Assembly: GCA_017979445.1 (NCBI GenBank)
Contig: CM030711.1
Coordinates: 46,547,560 to 46,611,559, forward strand
Direction of reading: 5' to 3'
Length of the DNA stretch: 64,000 nt
Source: Akebia trifoliata
Taxonomy: Eukaryota; Streptophyta; Magnoliopsida; Ranunculales; Lardizabalaceae
Each line of letters begins with the position of its first letter. Positions within the stretch are counted from its first letter, which is position 1. Made by a program: the position numbers and the translations under genes. The notes under the pieces are model-generated. The model was given only the letters and a program-made list of their open reading frames with translations, had not been told where the DNA came from and did no database searches. Shown here in pieces: positions 36,435 to 47,589 of this stretch.

Positions 36435-36442
36435 GGTCAAAG

Positions 36443-37226
36443 AAACCCAATTCTAATTTCCTCTTCCTTGCACTCTTCTTTTCTTATTGGGTGGAATTGT
36501 TGCATCCATACTCCCTCCTTGATAAGAACTTGAATTAGAATTTAGGCTCTGCTCATACAAATTTGTATTCATCTGCTGAAAACCTGTTTCCATGGATCCA
36601 TGTGTTCTCTAACAACCAATATTCTTTCCATTTCATCAAGAACTTTTGATAACCTCCTCGTCAACTGTAGGACAATTTGGTCATCTTCTATAGATACAGA
36701 AATGATTTAAGATGTTTCATAATGAATTATGTGGATTGCAATTGATTTATTACATGGGATCTCTCTTGATAATCCCTTCATTAAAGGGTTTTGTTTGGTT
36801 TCAGCATGAAAAATTCTATCAATGCATTAATCAAACAAGGCTTTGTAATTTTATTGTGACTGGAAGTCGATATTATGTTCATTTTTGTCTTCGTTTTCTT
36901 GTATTTAATTCTACTTGTGAACTTGAGTTTAGATGTTTTACTGGTTCTAAATGTTTCTATTAGTAGATTTTGAGACCCAGTGAACTAGAATCAAAAGGTG
37001 ACATTTTTTATTTTATTTTGAACCTAATTTTCATGATTTAAGAACTAGTCCTTGTAAGCATGTATTCCACAGGTACAAATTGTTGAATTGTTGATTATTT
37101 TGTTATCAATATAATTTATGTTACATTTCTAAGATTGAGTTTTTCAAGAGTAATTTAAATTGTCTAAAAATTTTGGTAATTGATTTTTTAACAATCGACA
37201 ATGCATGCCTTTGAAAGCTCTTGGTA
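36443..37226. other. Intergenic, AT-rich
   Basis: No gene recognised. The frame at 36712-36963 has no recognisable motif. Confidence 0.4.
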
Positions 37227-37234
37227 TTACCAAG

Positions 37235-38015
37235 TAGTGTTTTTAGAGGTGTATGAGGCTTACCCCTCAAGATGAGGCTCATTAAAAATGCCCTTAGGCA
37301 TACGGTTGAAACCTTAAAGCAGCTAAGGCTTATGGCTTAAACCATGACGCACCTAAAAGGTATATGCCTCAATGTGAGGCATACGCCTTTTGACCCAGGC
37401 ATATACACTTTCACATTAGTTTTTTTAAATGATGCATTTCTTCCTTGTTTTTCTTATTTGTTTCAAGCAAATTTACTAATGTATTTGTCTTTTGTTATCT
37501 AAGCAAGATTTCATAATTTTTTTTACTTATATTTCTGTTACTGCTAGCATGCAATTTAATTGAAACACTTAAAAATGAATTTGAACACGAAATAGTAACA
37601 TATACAAAGAAAATCATGAAGGCGATTTATAATATATATATATTGTAGTATTTAGTACTATACAAATGAAGTTATTGAAAAAATAATAATATTTAATTAT
37701 ATTTTTGCAATAAATATAAATAGTTATTATTGTAGAGACTTTCAACCATTCAAAGAAAATTTCAATTTTGCTAAAATATAAAATAATAATATTTTATATT
37801 ATTATTTATTGTAATTGATTAAAACTTGAATTCGCTTGTGTGAATTTGAAATTTATAAATATGCAATAACTATCCTAATTTTTCGTTTTTTAATGTTATA
37901 CTATTTATTTAAAATATAATACATATGAGGCTTACACTTTAAGCCTTGAGGTTTATGCCTCAAGAAGTTGGCCAACCGAGCGCCTTGCCTCACACCTTAG
38001 CGTCTAAAAACATTG
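37235..38015. mobile_element. hAT-like non-autonomous element, 781 bp
   Basis: Ends TAGTGTTTTTAGA and TCTAAAAACATTG. A perfect 8-bp duplication TTACCAAG flanks it (37227-37234 and 38016-38023). Subterminal parts hold many GAGGC/GCCTC and GGCTTA/TAAGCC motifs, as in hAT transposase-binding regions. No transposase frame. Confidence 0.88.
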
Positions 38016-38023
38016 TTACCAAG

Positions 38024-38815
38024 AACTTTTCTACACGTTGTACCCCCCTTGTTAAAATCAAGTAGACATTTTAATGGGCTGGCAAGGTTTTTGATTTTTT
38101 TTTTTTGACATGTAAATTTTTTATCGTAAGTAATGAAAGGAGATAGTGGCTGAATAGACCACCACTACAAAGGCAATAGTAGCTCAATTTAGTCCAGATT
38201 CCCATCTACACAAAACCTTCAAAGAAAACATCCTTGAACGATAAGCGTCAGTATTACAACAAGCTCAATTTACTAATGATAACCTCTTGTACGTAGTTTG
38301 TCTTTCCCTTCAAAACAATGTTGTTCCTATCCTTCTAGATGCCTCAACAAAAAATGAACAGAGGTGGGCCCCCTTTCTTTTTCTTTCCATAAACACCCTG
38401 GATGACCAACGTTGAAACAATAAAGAAGACAACACCATGTCGTTGAAGATTACCTAATGGTCTATTGGAAGGTTTATCCATGTAATATTTGGATGTAACA
38501 CAAAAAATGAAAATTCCAAATGTGTTTGGGGTATTATTTTGTTGTAAAGAAACATAAGGTGGAGGTCGTGGATATAATTAATAGAGAATTTTCAATTTCT
38601 TCTCAGTAACTATTTAGAGAGCACTTCACTCGAGCATTATCTAGGTATAAAGTCCTTCCGATTAAAAACGTCGAGACTTGTTCTGTGGATGAACTGAACT
38701 TCATAAACAATTGATGAATGTTCTTTAGTCTACTTAAAGTGAAACCATTGTGATCAGTTACCCTATATATCATCTCTCACTTTTTCTATACTAGTTTCAA
38801 TCACATCTAGATTGG
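38024..38815. other. Intergenic, possible retroelement tail
   Basis: 38090-38330 begins with a T run and resembles an antisense retroelement end, like 18105 and 23320. No frame of interest. Confidence 0.35.
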
Positions 38816-39440
38816 AGAATTTTGAGTATGATTTCTTATGGAATGGAAGGAAGACAAGAAGAGATATCATTTGGTAGAAAGGAAAAAGTTGTGCAATCCC
38901 AAAGGGGGTGGCATCTTAGCCTTGGGCTTTTAAGGCCTATGAATAAATCCCTTTTAATGTAAATGGCTTTGGTGATTCGAGGAAGAAACACCAAATCTTT
39001 TGGAGAAGGTTGGGCTCCGAATCTGTATGGTTTTGTAATTATACTGTTGAATAGATGATGGCATGTAGTAAGGAAAATTTAACGAAGATGATTGGGTTGC
39101 AAGATGATTGTTTTTCAGATTGGAGGAATTAAAAATATTTTTTATCACTTTTATTTTGACAATGGTAAGAGAAAAATGTTTTTAGAGATATCAGACCTAT
39201 TAGCCTTGCGGGGAGTTCTTACAAAATTATATCGAGGTTGTTGGAAGCTAAAATGAAGCAGGTACTTAATTTGATGGTTTCTCCCTTCCATGGAGCTTTA
39301 TGTCATAGGTGGGAATATTTTGGATGGGCTCTCATTGTGAATGAAATTATTGATGCAAGAATTTGTCAAGGTGCCTTGTGTATCTTATGCAATATAGAAA
39401 TAGAAATGGTATGTGATCATGTCAGGCAATTCTTCTTTGT
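38816..39440 (+). pseudogene. LINE reverse-transcriptase scraps, rearranged
   Basis: 38820-38945 reads FEYDFLWNGRKTRRDIIW, then PKGGGI..LGF in shifted frames, matching the FLWGG...KGGLG segment near the C-terminal end of plant LINE RT. 39180-39440 reads IRPISL.GS.YKIISRLLEAKMK, GAL, and ALIVNEIIDARI.QGAL, matching the N-terminal RT core (RPISL, QGAF). The two parts are in reverse of their normal order. Non-functional. Confidence 0.75.
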
Positions 39441-39631
39441 TGTATGTTGGGGAAGATGAGTTTTGGGGTTAAATGAGGAAGATGGATTGAGGTGTGTGTA
39501 TCAACTATTTCTTCCAAATTCCCCCAGCAAATGGCAAACGGCAAGGCTCCACAAAATGTGCTTAGAGGCTTATGATGTAAAGCACCAAACCAACCAAGAG
39601 TCGAATAACTCCCGAACAGAGTACTAAAGAG

Positions 39632-39897
39632 CAGTGCTATCAAATGCGGTCGCATATGCTATTTTCAAAGTGAAAATCACATAGGCTACAGTTGCATACC
39701 CCAAATTATGCTATCTGCCAATATCAAATGACATATTTTTTGTGTATGATGGCATATGCTATTTGTGCGCAGGCATATTTATTTTTTTCAATATTTTTTT
39801 TGGCAGCATATGCCACTGCATATGCGAAGTGCGAAATCGCATATGCAAACAGCATGTGCTGGTCACACATGGTCGCATATGCTATTTAACAACATTG
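39632..39897. mobile_element. hAT-like MITE rich in GCATATGC, copy 2
   Basis: A 266-bp element with ends CAGTGCTATCAAATG and TAACAACATTG and a perfect 8-bp duplication CTAAAGAG (39624-39631 and 39898-39905). Same family as 16659-16923. Confidence 0.9.
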
Positions 39898-40414
39898 CTA
39901 AAGAGGCCAATTGTGTAAAGCCTTTCTAGATTCTTTCCCAGCTAATACAATTCTATCAAATAACAGAAAAAAGTATTAAAATAGAAATAAGTTCGGAATA
40001 TGATTACTAATGCCTTGCTTGCGTAGCAAAAAAAAAAGGGTTCAAGAATATGATTAATCCTTACTCTGTACTGTTTTATTGCATATAGATGTCATGGATT
40101 GTCATACGTCAGACTTAATTAATATGGAATATTATAATATGATATATACAAAAACTTCTGTTTTAGGCTCATTGTTATCGTCATCATCGGAGCCTTATCA
40201 CAAAGACCTGGGGTTGGCTAATGAATCATGTTCCTTCATTGTTGGAACTTTTGAAAATGATCTTATGCTGGTGGTCTAATCTGTGTTTTTTCTAATGGGC
40301 TTATTGATTTTCCTACACATAGTGTTTTTTTCCTCTTATCCAGTAGATTCTTTTTTCGTGTTTGATTTCTTGATGAGATAGCTGATGGTTTATTGAATTT
40401 GATCTCGAATAGCA

Positions 40415-40963
40415 ATGAAGGTCAGGTCATCAGTGAAGAAGATGTGTGAGTTTTGTAGGACGGTAAAGCGTCGTGGAAGAGTATATATATTATGTACAGC
40501 CAATCCGAAGCATAAGCAACGACAGGGCATGTCAACATTCGCAAATGAAGGTCCATTGCCTTGCGTGTATGTGTTTTCTACTCAAACATTTGTTTCTGTT
40601 TCCTTTGTTCTATTCACGGTAAATTATTCCTTAGCTACCCCCCTTAATGATTCTGCTCAATTTGGATCAATGATTCAATGTGCTACATATCCAGAATACC
40701 TACTGGAATATGGCCAAGTTGTTTTCCTGTCTTCTATTAAAGAGTTCATCTGTAAAAGAAATTTAGTGCCCTTCCCTTGATTAATGTGTTCATTGTGGTT
40801 CTATGATGACAGGTCCTCAGAGACGAGCTCCAAGCAAGAAACATTGCCTAGTTATGGCTGGCGTGTAGGTTTGACGTCATTTCTGCCAAAAAAGCAAGAA
40901 CCATCACTGGTGTTCGGCGGGAGGGTTGGACTGGCATCTCTTCTGTCCAAACAGGACAAGTAA
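40415..40963 (+). CDS. Organellar 50S ribosomal protein bL36, extended
   Basis: A component of the large subunit of bacterial-type ribosomes, here nuclear-encoded. Exons 40415-40566 and 40813-40963 join GT|GTATGT to GACAG|G in phase 2 and give exactly 100 residues. Residues 1-40 are the bL36 core [20 protein letters not shown] ... NPKHKQRQG, with zinc ligands Cys11, Cys14, Cys27 and His33. The extension holds two similar segments, [17 protein letters not shown] and [13 protein letters not shown], which argues that the second frame is real. An upstream donor (GAAG|GTCCAT) would give a shorter, unrelated tail and is weaker. I recall a plant nuclear L36 of about 103 residues with a similar start. 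No transit peptide precedes the Met; targeting (probably mitochondrial) is inferred. The ATG follows a possible acceptor (GAATAG|CA), so a 5'-UTR intron is likely. Confidence 0.9.
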
Positions 40964-42106
40964 TCCATAAAAGAAAAGAAGGATAGGAGAATGTGATAAT
41001 CAGGTAAAAAGTACCAATTTTTCAGGTCTTATGGAAGTGTTATCTGCTGTGCTGCTATGACATTTGCTACTTCTTGAACTTGTGGCTATCTGCGACTCTT
41101 TGTTGGATTTTGTTCATTTCCGATATAGTACAAGGGTTTGCAATATTTTTTTTTGCTAAAGTTGCAGCATCTATCCTCTTTTTTCTGTTTTTTCTCCTGG
41201 TGATTTTGATTAAAACTAGCTGGACTGCTTTCGGAGTTCTTTTTTAATTACTATTACTAGCTAAGATTAGAGTGATGTTTAGAATTGTCCTTTTTATATA
41301 ATTAACATTTCAATGAAAAATCCTCATCTTATGTATGAGGTCAGCTAGATTAATTCTGTGTCTGTTGCTCACCAGTTAGGAAGAGGATCATAGACAAAAA
41401 GGAGCGAGTAGAGGAGGAAAAATGGTGGCTGGGGGTTGGAATCACTTGGTGGAGTGGAATGATAAGAGATAAACACGGTATTACTTGGTAAATGTTTGTG
41501 GAGGGCTAGCTTTTGAAAAGTGGTGGTTGACTCAAATCCTGGTTGTGAGAGTGAGGGGTGGTGGCCTATAACTCCTTTTTGTGGCACATGAGGAATGATA
41601 GGAGATGAACATGGTAGTACTTGGTAAATAGTTGTGGAGATAGTGTGGGGAATGGGTGGTGGCCTAAAACTCCCTGTTTAAATTGCACACGAGTCTCAAA
41701 TGGAATACTCAAAAGTGGGGATAGGATCCTTGGATTTTGAGAGAGGTTTGATGCGTAAGTTCTAGACTTCCTGAAGGAACCCTTTGATTAGGGAGAGTGG
41801 TACCTTGGCACTCCTTGAGAGAATCTCCAATTTTGTCTCCAGAAAACAAAGTCGAGAATGAGGATTTGTCTCTTGATTCTCCTGGTTGGTCATATCTATT
41901 CTATAGAGAACTCTCTTAGAAGAGAATTTAGTTATTTCCTGTTACATAGGTTTGGCATTCCTATGGCCCATCTGAAGTTGAGGATCTTGCTTGTTGGTTT
42001 TGTAAGATCCTTTCACTTCTTGCCCCCCATCTGATTAAAATCCCATATGATGAAATTGAATGGATAAGAAATCACAAATCTGGGTAGTGTGTGTAGATAC
42101 ACTTAG
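40964..42106. other. 3' side of bL36 and unassigned repeat-like DNA
   Basis: 40964-41300 is probably bL36 3' UTR and flank. 41395-41680 holds two diverged copies of GGAATGATA.GAGAT.AACA.GGTA.TACTTGGTAAAT (41455 and 41592) and may be LINE-derived. No gene seen. Confidence 0.4.
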
Positions 42107-42516
42107 GATTGGCAATGGATCAGTTTTGTACCGGATCAGTGCCACTCCAATACCGATCCGATTTTTTTTAAAGATGTACCCGATCCAATTGGATTAACGA
42201 ATATGTGAACTGAATCTGATCCGTTTCATTTTATCCTTAATCCGAAATCAATGCAGTCCGATCCGAACACATTCCTTATTTTCAAATTATCAATGTTCAA
42301 ATTTTTTTATAAAATCTACGATAAATATAGAGGGAAATCAAAAAGATTAAAATGTTGTATTTATATGAAATTAAGAATAATACAAAAAAAATATATTGAA
42401 ATATGTTTGGATTGGATTGGGGTAGATTCGAATCTGAATCAAAAATCTGATTTTTCATATTTTTTGGATTAAATCGGTTCGGACATTAGGTATATTTCGG
42501 ATCATTGCCAGCCCTA
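42107..42516. mobile_element. hAT-like element, about 410 bp
   Basis: Left TTAGGATTGGCAATGGATC and right ATCATTGCCAGCCCTA are inverted ends. Flanks GATACACT and GATCCACA match at 6 of 8. The interior repeats GATCCGAT/ATCGGATC motifs. An inverted relative of the left half is at 3700-3836. Confidence 0.65.
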
Positions 42517-43019
42517 GATCCACAAAAGAGACATAAATGTACATGGGGTCTACCTAAAAACTGTGCCACAAACTGATTATTATAAACTTTGGGTATCCTC
42601 CCTAGAACTTCTTCGGCCTAAAGTCAAATTAAGCAAGAAAGAAAAAACAGTTTGTGAATAAATTTTTTGAAGTTTCGCCAGATTTATACTCTATCAAGTA
42701 CCCCCTATTTATAGATTTTCTACAATAGCCTTTGCCACTGATTTTTAGTGAAGAGTTGGAACGTTACATTTTTAGACATCCTTCTAATTTAATGCCAAAC
42801 CCTTCTTTCTGATACTTTTCATTTTGGGTTTGGGGACACTTTTCTCATTAATTGGGTCTTATTGTGTTGGTATATTTGAGAGATTAACGCTGATCCCTTA
42901 TAATTCTGTGTTCGGGTGAGTTTATCACAGAAAATTCTTGTCGAAAGCTTTGCTACTTGTCTATCCTAATCAAGTCTAGAACTCGACTTTTGCATATCTC
43001 AAGGTGTTAGACGATTTGT

Positions 43020-43620
43020 CGTTAAAATAATTTTTTTTTTTTTTTTTTTTAACTTCTAGAATAACTATTAGGCATGTATTTTCTTTTTCATTGAGATATA
43101 ATATTCCCACTTATACTTTATTTTTTCCTATTAAAATATTAATATCCAACTTGTCAAACCCTCTTTTGACTAATCAATCACTAATCCATGTGTTTCACAT
43201 TTATAGCTCAATCAACTAGATCCATTGTCTCAAAATTCCATTTTCAAAATTTAATTAATTTAAGAGCCTCTGATTATTAAACTTTTCAATCTTAATCCAT
43301 TTCGTAGACAGAAAGGATTTGGTCAAATGGCAACTATTTAAAGTGCATGATTGGCCAAATGAATCCTCTCTCCAGGGTCGTATGCTGAAATTGATTTTAA
43401 TTCTTTAGAAGGATAATTCCATTGGATCACATGGCCAACTATATATGTCTCATATTTCTAGAAACTTTTGTTTGGACGATTTGTAAATGAGATTTTTGTT
43501 CAATCCCATAGATAGTCTTATCTTAGATCCATGCTGAAATTGAAAATTGATGAATCCGTAGCCATGTTAAAATTGCTGTCTTCGAAATTTTATTCATTCC
43601 CACACGATGTTCAGCGAACA
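43020..43620. repeat. Distant copy of the duplicated-block sequence
   Basis: 43110-43400 shares CCATGTGTTT.ACATTTATA, CAACTAG..CCA.TGTCTCAAAAT and TTTAAAGTGCATGATTGGCCAA in order with 47950-48400, 54050-54450 and 59290-59630. Diverged. No coding content. Confidence 0.6.
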
Positions 43621-43637
43621 TGATCACATGATTCTAA

Positions 43638-44234
43638 GGCTGTGTTTGATTGAGAGAAATGGAGAGAGAAGAAGAGAAAATAAATGAGTTTCTCTCCATT
43701 TCTCCTGTTTGGATTGTTAAGTGGGGATAGAAAAGAAATAATTGGAGAGAAGAGGAGAGAAAAAAAAAAGTGAGTTTTCTTTTTCTCCAAAAGTGGAGAG
43801 AAATGGGAAGAAATTTTTTAAAAATATTTTATAATACCAACTCTGTCCTTAGATCTCTTTTAAAATATTTTAAAATTTCAAAGTTGTCCTAAATTCTCTC
43901 CTGTCAATCCAAACATGACGGAGAGAAAATGGAGAGAAGAGAAGAGAAAATAGATGAATTTCTCTCCATTTCTTTTGTTTGGATTGTTATATGAGGAGAA
44001 GAGAAAAGAATTGGAGAGAAAAAAAAGACGAGTTTTCTTTCACGCCAAAAGTGGAGAAAAGGGGAGAGAAATCCCTTTAAAATATTTTATAATTCTAACT
44101 CTACCCCTAGATCTCTTTTACGATATTTTAAAATTTCAAATTTGTCTTAAGTTCTCTCTTGTCAATCCAAACATGGTGGAGAGAAATTGAATTTCTTTTC
44201 TCTTCTCTCTATTTCTCTCAATCCAAACATAGCC
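43638..44234. mobile_element. MITE with internal duplication, 597 bp
   Basis: Ends GGCTGTGTTTGATTGAGAGAAAT and ATTTCTCTCAATCCAAACATAGCC pair almost fully. The body is an approximate tandem dimer (43660-43918 and 43919-44180), each with CTCTCCATTTCT, TTTGGATTGTTA and GTCAATCCAAACATG. It is very rich in GAGAGA/TCTCTC. Target duplication is not clear (TAA/GAA, possibly a Harbinger-type TWA). Confidence 0.75.
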
Positions 44235-44540
44235 GAAGAGTTCAATTTGTAACCAAGGATGTGTCTTGCATTCCACAAGAATTGGCGAGAATTCTAGTAG
44301 AGGATATGTGTTGTAACTATTCTCGATGATGTAATGTTTGGGGAAGGGCCCTTTAATCTCAGCTTATCAATCAAAAAAGAAAAAAAGAAGAAGAAAGTAC
44401 TAGAAATACAGGAGATGAATTTTAAATTTTTTTTTTATATTATGTATAAAACCCTTTTAAAAATCCATAAAATAAATTCCATCTTTACACTTGTTTTATT
44501 CGATCTTGTCTGGTTCTAGTTTCCACATTTTTCAAAATAG

Positions 44541-44901
44541 GGGCGTTCGGGGGCCTTAAAGAGAGCTAAACATTTTTCAAAATAAGGGTTAGAAGTTTTA
44601 GAATGGGCTGATTTATTTATTTATTTTTGAGGATTATCTCTATGGCGAAGAGATCATTCTTACCAAAAATCAGTTCATTCCGAAATTTCTAATCCTAGTT
44701 TATAACTTGAAGAATTGTGGATCGTCCTATTTTTGTAAACTGCTTTTGATGGGATTATAAGTTTTAGAATGGACTGATTTTTGGTGAGGATGATTTCCTC
44801 ATCGTATAGATCGCCCTCACAAAAAATCAGTCCATTCCGAAACCTCTAACTCATACATTGAAAAAAAATGTTTGACTCTGTTTAAGACCTTCGAATGCCA
44901 C

Positions 44902-44903
<2 letters not shown>
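44541..44903. mobile_element. Compound foldback element, GGCATTCG-ended subtype
   Basis: Ends GGGCGTTCGGGGGCCTTAAAGAGAG and CTTAAGAC-like ...CGAATGCCACCC when paired. Two hairpins and the GAAGAATTGTGGATCGTCC spacer are present. (AT)n follows on the right (44904-44932); the left flank is not a TA run. Confidence 0.78.
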
Positions 44904-44933
<30 letters not shown>

Positions 44934-44935
<2 letters not shown>

Positions 44936-45165
44936 GAAATGTTCAGCAACAAACATTTTGGCAAAATGTTTTTCAAAACATGGGTTAGAGGTTTTGGAAT
45001 AGGCTGATTTTTGGTGAGGATGATCTCCTCACTGTAGAGATCATCCTCATCAAAAATCAGCCCATTCCAAAATCTCTAACCCATGTTTTGAAAAATGTTC
45101 TCATTCCAAAGCCTCTAACCCATGTTTTGAAAAATATTTTATCAAAATGTTTGTCGCTGAAAAGG

Positions 45166-45169
<4 letters not shown>
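44934..45169. mobile_element. Compound foldback element, short single-hairpin form
   Basis: 236 bp between TA runs. Ends GGGAAATGTTCAGCAACAAAC and its match ending AAAGGACCC. Only one hairpin is present, and the segment CATTCCAAA..CTCTAACCCATG is duplicated near 45062 and 45102. Confidence 0.78.

Positions 45170-45170
<1 letters not shown>

Positions 45171-45220
<50 letters not shown>
45171..45220. repeat. (AT)25 microsatellite
   Basis: A pure AT dinucleotide run, 50 bp, directly abutting the right end of the foldback element at 45169. Confidence 0.95.
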
Positions 45221-45226
<6 letters not shown>

Positions 45227-45503
45227 AAATAAGATGATTTATTAAAAGCTTTTTCATGAGATCATATTTTTATTTAGGTAATAAAATTTTAAATTATCAA
45301 AAAAATAAAAACTTTTTATCGAGAAAAATAAAAAGTCCAGCAGACCTGGGTAAGTTTTATTGATCAGTCCAACTGGCCTTATTTAGTTAGTAAGGATTGT
45401 ATGACTATGGGACCTTGGGGCCCACCTTGTTGCCTTCAAAAACATGATTTGCTGCTTCAAGGTTGTAGAGGGCAAAATTATTAATATATATATATATATA
45501 TAT

Positions 45504-45892
45504 GGGAACGGTTCAGCAGCCCTAAAGTTTGTCAACTTTGGTGCTAAACATTTTTCAAAATATGGGTTAGAAGCTTTGGAATGAGCTGATTTTTTGTGAG
45601 GATGATCTCTATGATGAGGAGATCATTCTCATCAAAAATCAGCCTAGTCCAAAACTTCTAACCTCGTCAAAAGTGATTTACAAAAATTGGACGGTCCATG
45701 ATTCTTCAACTTGTAAACTAGGGTTAGAAGCTTTGGAATGAGCTGATTTTTTGTGAGGATGATCTCTTCACCGTAGAGATCATCCTCACAAAAAATCAGC
45801 ATATTCCAAAACTTCTAACCCCATCAAAAGTGATTTATAAAAAAATGTTTGACACCAAACTTGACAAACTTTAGGGCTGCTGAACTGCTCCC
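45504..45892. mobile_element. Compound foldback element, two-hairpin copy in (TA)n
   Basis: 389 bp. Ends GGGAACGGTTCAGCAGCCC and GGGCTGCTGAACTGCTCCC. Two hairpins plus the GACGGTCCATGATTCTTCAAC spacer. TA runs lie on both sides (45485-45503 and 45893-45914); the right one is shared with the next element. Closest to 18866-19228. Confidence 0.88.
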
Positions 45893-45915
45893 ATATATAT
45901 ATATATATATATATA

Positions 45916-46316
45916 GGGGGGCGGTTCAAGGGATATATGTAAAAACAATGGTTTTTCAAAATATGGGTTAGAGGTTTTGGATTGAGTTGATTTTTTGTGA
46001 GGATGGTCACTATGATGAGAAGATCATCTTTGCAAAAAATCAGCTCAATCTGAAACTTCTAAATCCATCAAAAGTGATTTACAAATTATTGATAAAAAGT
46101 GGTAAAAAATCGACGGTCCATATTCTAAATCACTTTTAATGGGGTTAGAAGTTTCAGATTGGACTGATTTTTTTTTTTCCGGATGATCTTCCCATCATAG
46201 AGATCATCCTCACAAAAAATCAGCTCAATCCGAAACTTCTAATCCATATTTTAAAATTTTATTAATGTTACATTGTTTTTATATATGTTTTTTCATATGG
46301 CCCTTGATCCTGACCC
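45916..46316. mobile_element. Compound foldback element, CAAGGG-ended subtype in (TA)n
   Basis: 401 bp. Ends GGGGGGCGGTTCAAGGG and the matching CCCTTGATCCTGACCC. Two hairpins with the shared arm are present; the spacer includes TCGACGGTCCATATTC. TA runs lie on both sides. Confidence 0.82.
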
Positions 46317-46418
46317 ATATATATATATACACATATTTTTACAGTTGAATTTTAATTTTAAAGTTATAAATTCCTTGGATGTTTGGTAGCCATCCATTTC
46401 AAAAGCCTTGGATGAAAC

Positions 46419-46458
<40 letters not shown>

Positions 46459-46796
46459 TATCTGAGCCTTTCCATGAAAATTGGAGGAATGTGGTGTTAG
46501 ATTGCCAATGTGGCTATCCATTTTAACAAAATGACTATTAGTAGGATTTAAAATCTTACTAAGTTAGTAAGGAAAGTGTTTATCTTTATCGATTTGGCTG
46601 ATTTTTTCAAAACAATAGACAAGTAATGTGGGACTCAAATGAGTCAATGTGAAGACAATTCACAATGAATATTCTACCCGTTTGTAAAGATAACAATTTG
46701 ACTCGAGGGAGTCATTTCAGTCATGATGATGTTCAAAACTATATATGCCGTCTATCTAGAGTCAAATCCCCACTTGCAAACTAATCAACATGAAAA
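46317..46796. other. Intergenic, (AT)n and repeat fragments
   Basis: (AT)n at 46422-46455. 46480-46590 is an inverted relative of 22670-22775 and 60680-60785 (a TTTCCATGAAA..TGGTGTTAGATT block). No gene. Confidence 0.45.
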
Positions 46797-47589
46797 TGGG
46801 AAAATTACTTAAAAGACCGTGGCGGAGGGGTTTCTTTCTAGATAGTTCTTAAGTTTTGGGCAGTGTCCAAATAGTCCAATTAGTAAACTTTTATTTTTCA
46901 AGGGTCCCTTGACTTCAACTCACATTATAATGTTTTTGAAATATCCAAACTATCATTTTTCTCATCTTTTTCACATAATTAGATTTTTCACTGGTAATTG
47001 CGATCATTTTTGACGATTTTTTTTTTAATTATGATAAATGATGATTGGAAAATGATATACTCTTAATTTTGAAGATCTAAATGTAAGTTTTGTTTGCAAC
47101 TATGATAGATATAAGTTGTAACAACGAAGTTGAGATTCTAAATTTTTTTATGATTATGTTATAATGTTTGTTTTGCAACTATGATTTATGCATTTTGGGT
47201 ATTTTAAGGAGATTTATTCAATATAAGTCAAAAAAAGGAAAAAAAAGTTAAAAAACAAAAAAACCGGATTACATTTACAGTGTTGAGTTTGTCACTTTTT
47301 ATTGTCTAGTTCAACATTTTTTATTGTCAAATTCGATGTTTTTTTATGAAAATATTGTTGAACTCGACAATAATTAAAAATGACATAAAAGCATGAAGTT
47401 CATCAATGATTATCATTGAACTCATAAGAGTAATTTAGATATTTCAAAAAATATTATAATGTGAGTTGAGGTCCAGGATCATTAAGAAAGAAAAGTTTAC
47501 TAAATGGACTATTTAGATACCGTCGTAAACTTAAGAACTATTTAGAAAGAAACCCCTCCGCCAAAGTCCTATTATGTAATTTTCCCAAC
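46797..47589. mobile_element. Long-TIR foldback element
   Basis: About 160 bp at each end pair: left TGGGAAAATTACTTAAAAGA, GGCGGAGGGGTTTCTTTCTA, CAACTCACATTATAATG; right the reverse complement in the same order. The central 450 bp is AT-rich and non-coding. The left edge of the 6-kb tandem duplication falls inside it (near 47350), so only its right part recurs at 53503-53740. Confidence 0.75.

Noticed and set aside
40567..40780. Continuation of the bL36 frame past 40566 to a stop at 40780
   Set aside because: After residue 51 it reads into an intron with a strong GTATGT donor. The downstream exon restores a frame with internal repeats and a total length typical of the family.
41369..41587. 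Minus-strand 72-codon frame
   Set aside because: Overlaps diverged internal repeats, with no motif; unlikely to be coding.
45057..46010. Frames with long YIYIYIYI runs on the minus strand
   Set aside because: They are translations of (TA)n microsatellites and foldback arms.
46797..47589. A 9-bp target duplication for the long-TIR element
   Set aside because: Flanks CATGAAAAT and AACAAAAAA match at only about five of nine, mostly A against A, so I do not assign a superfamily.
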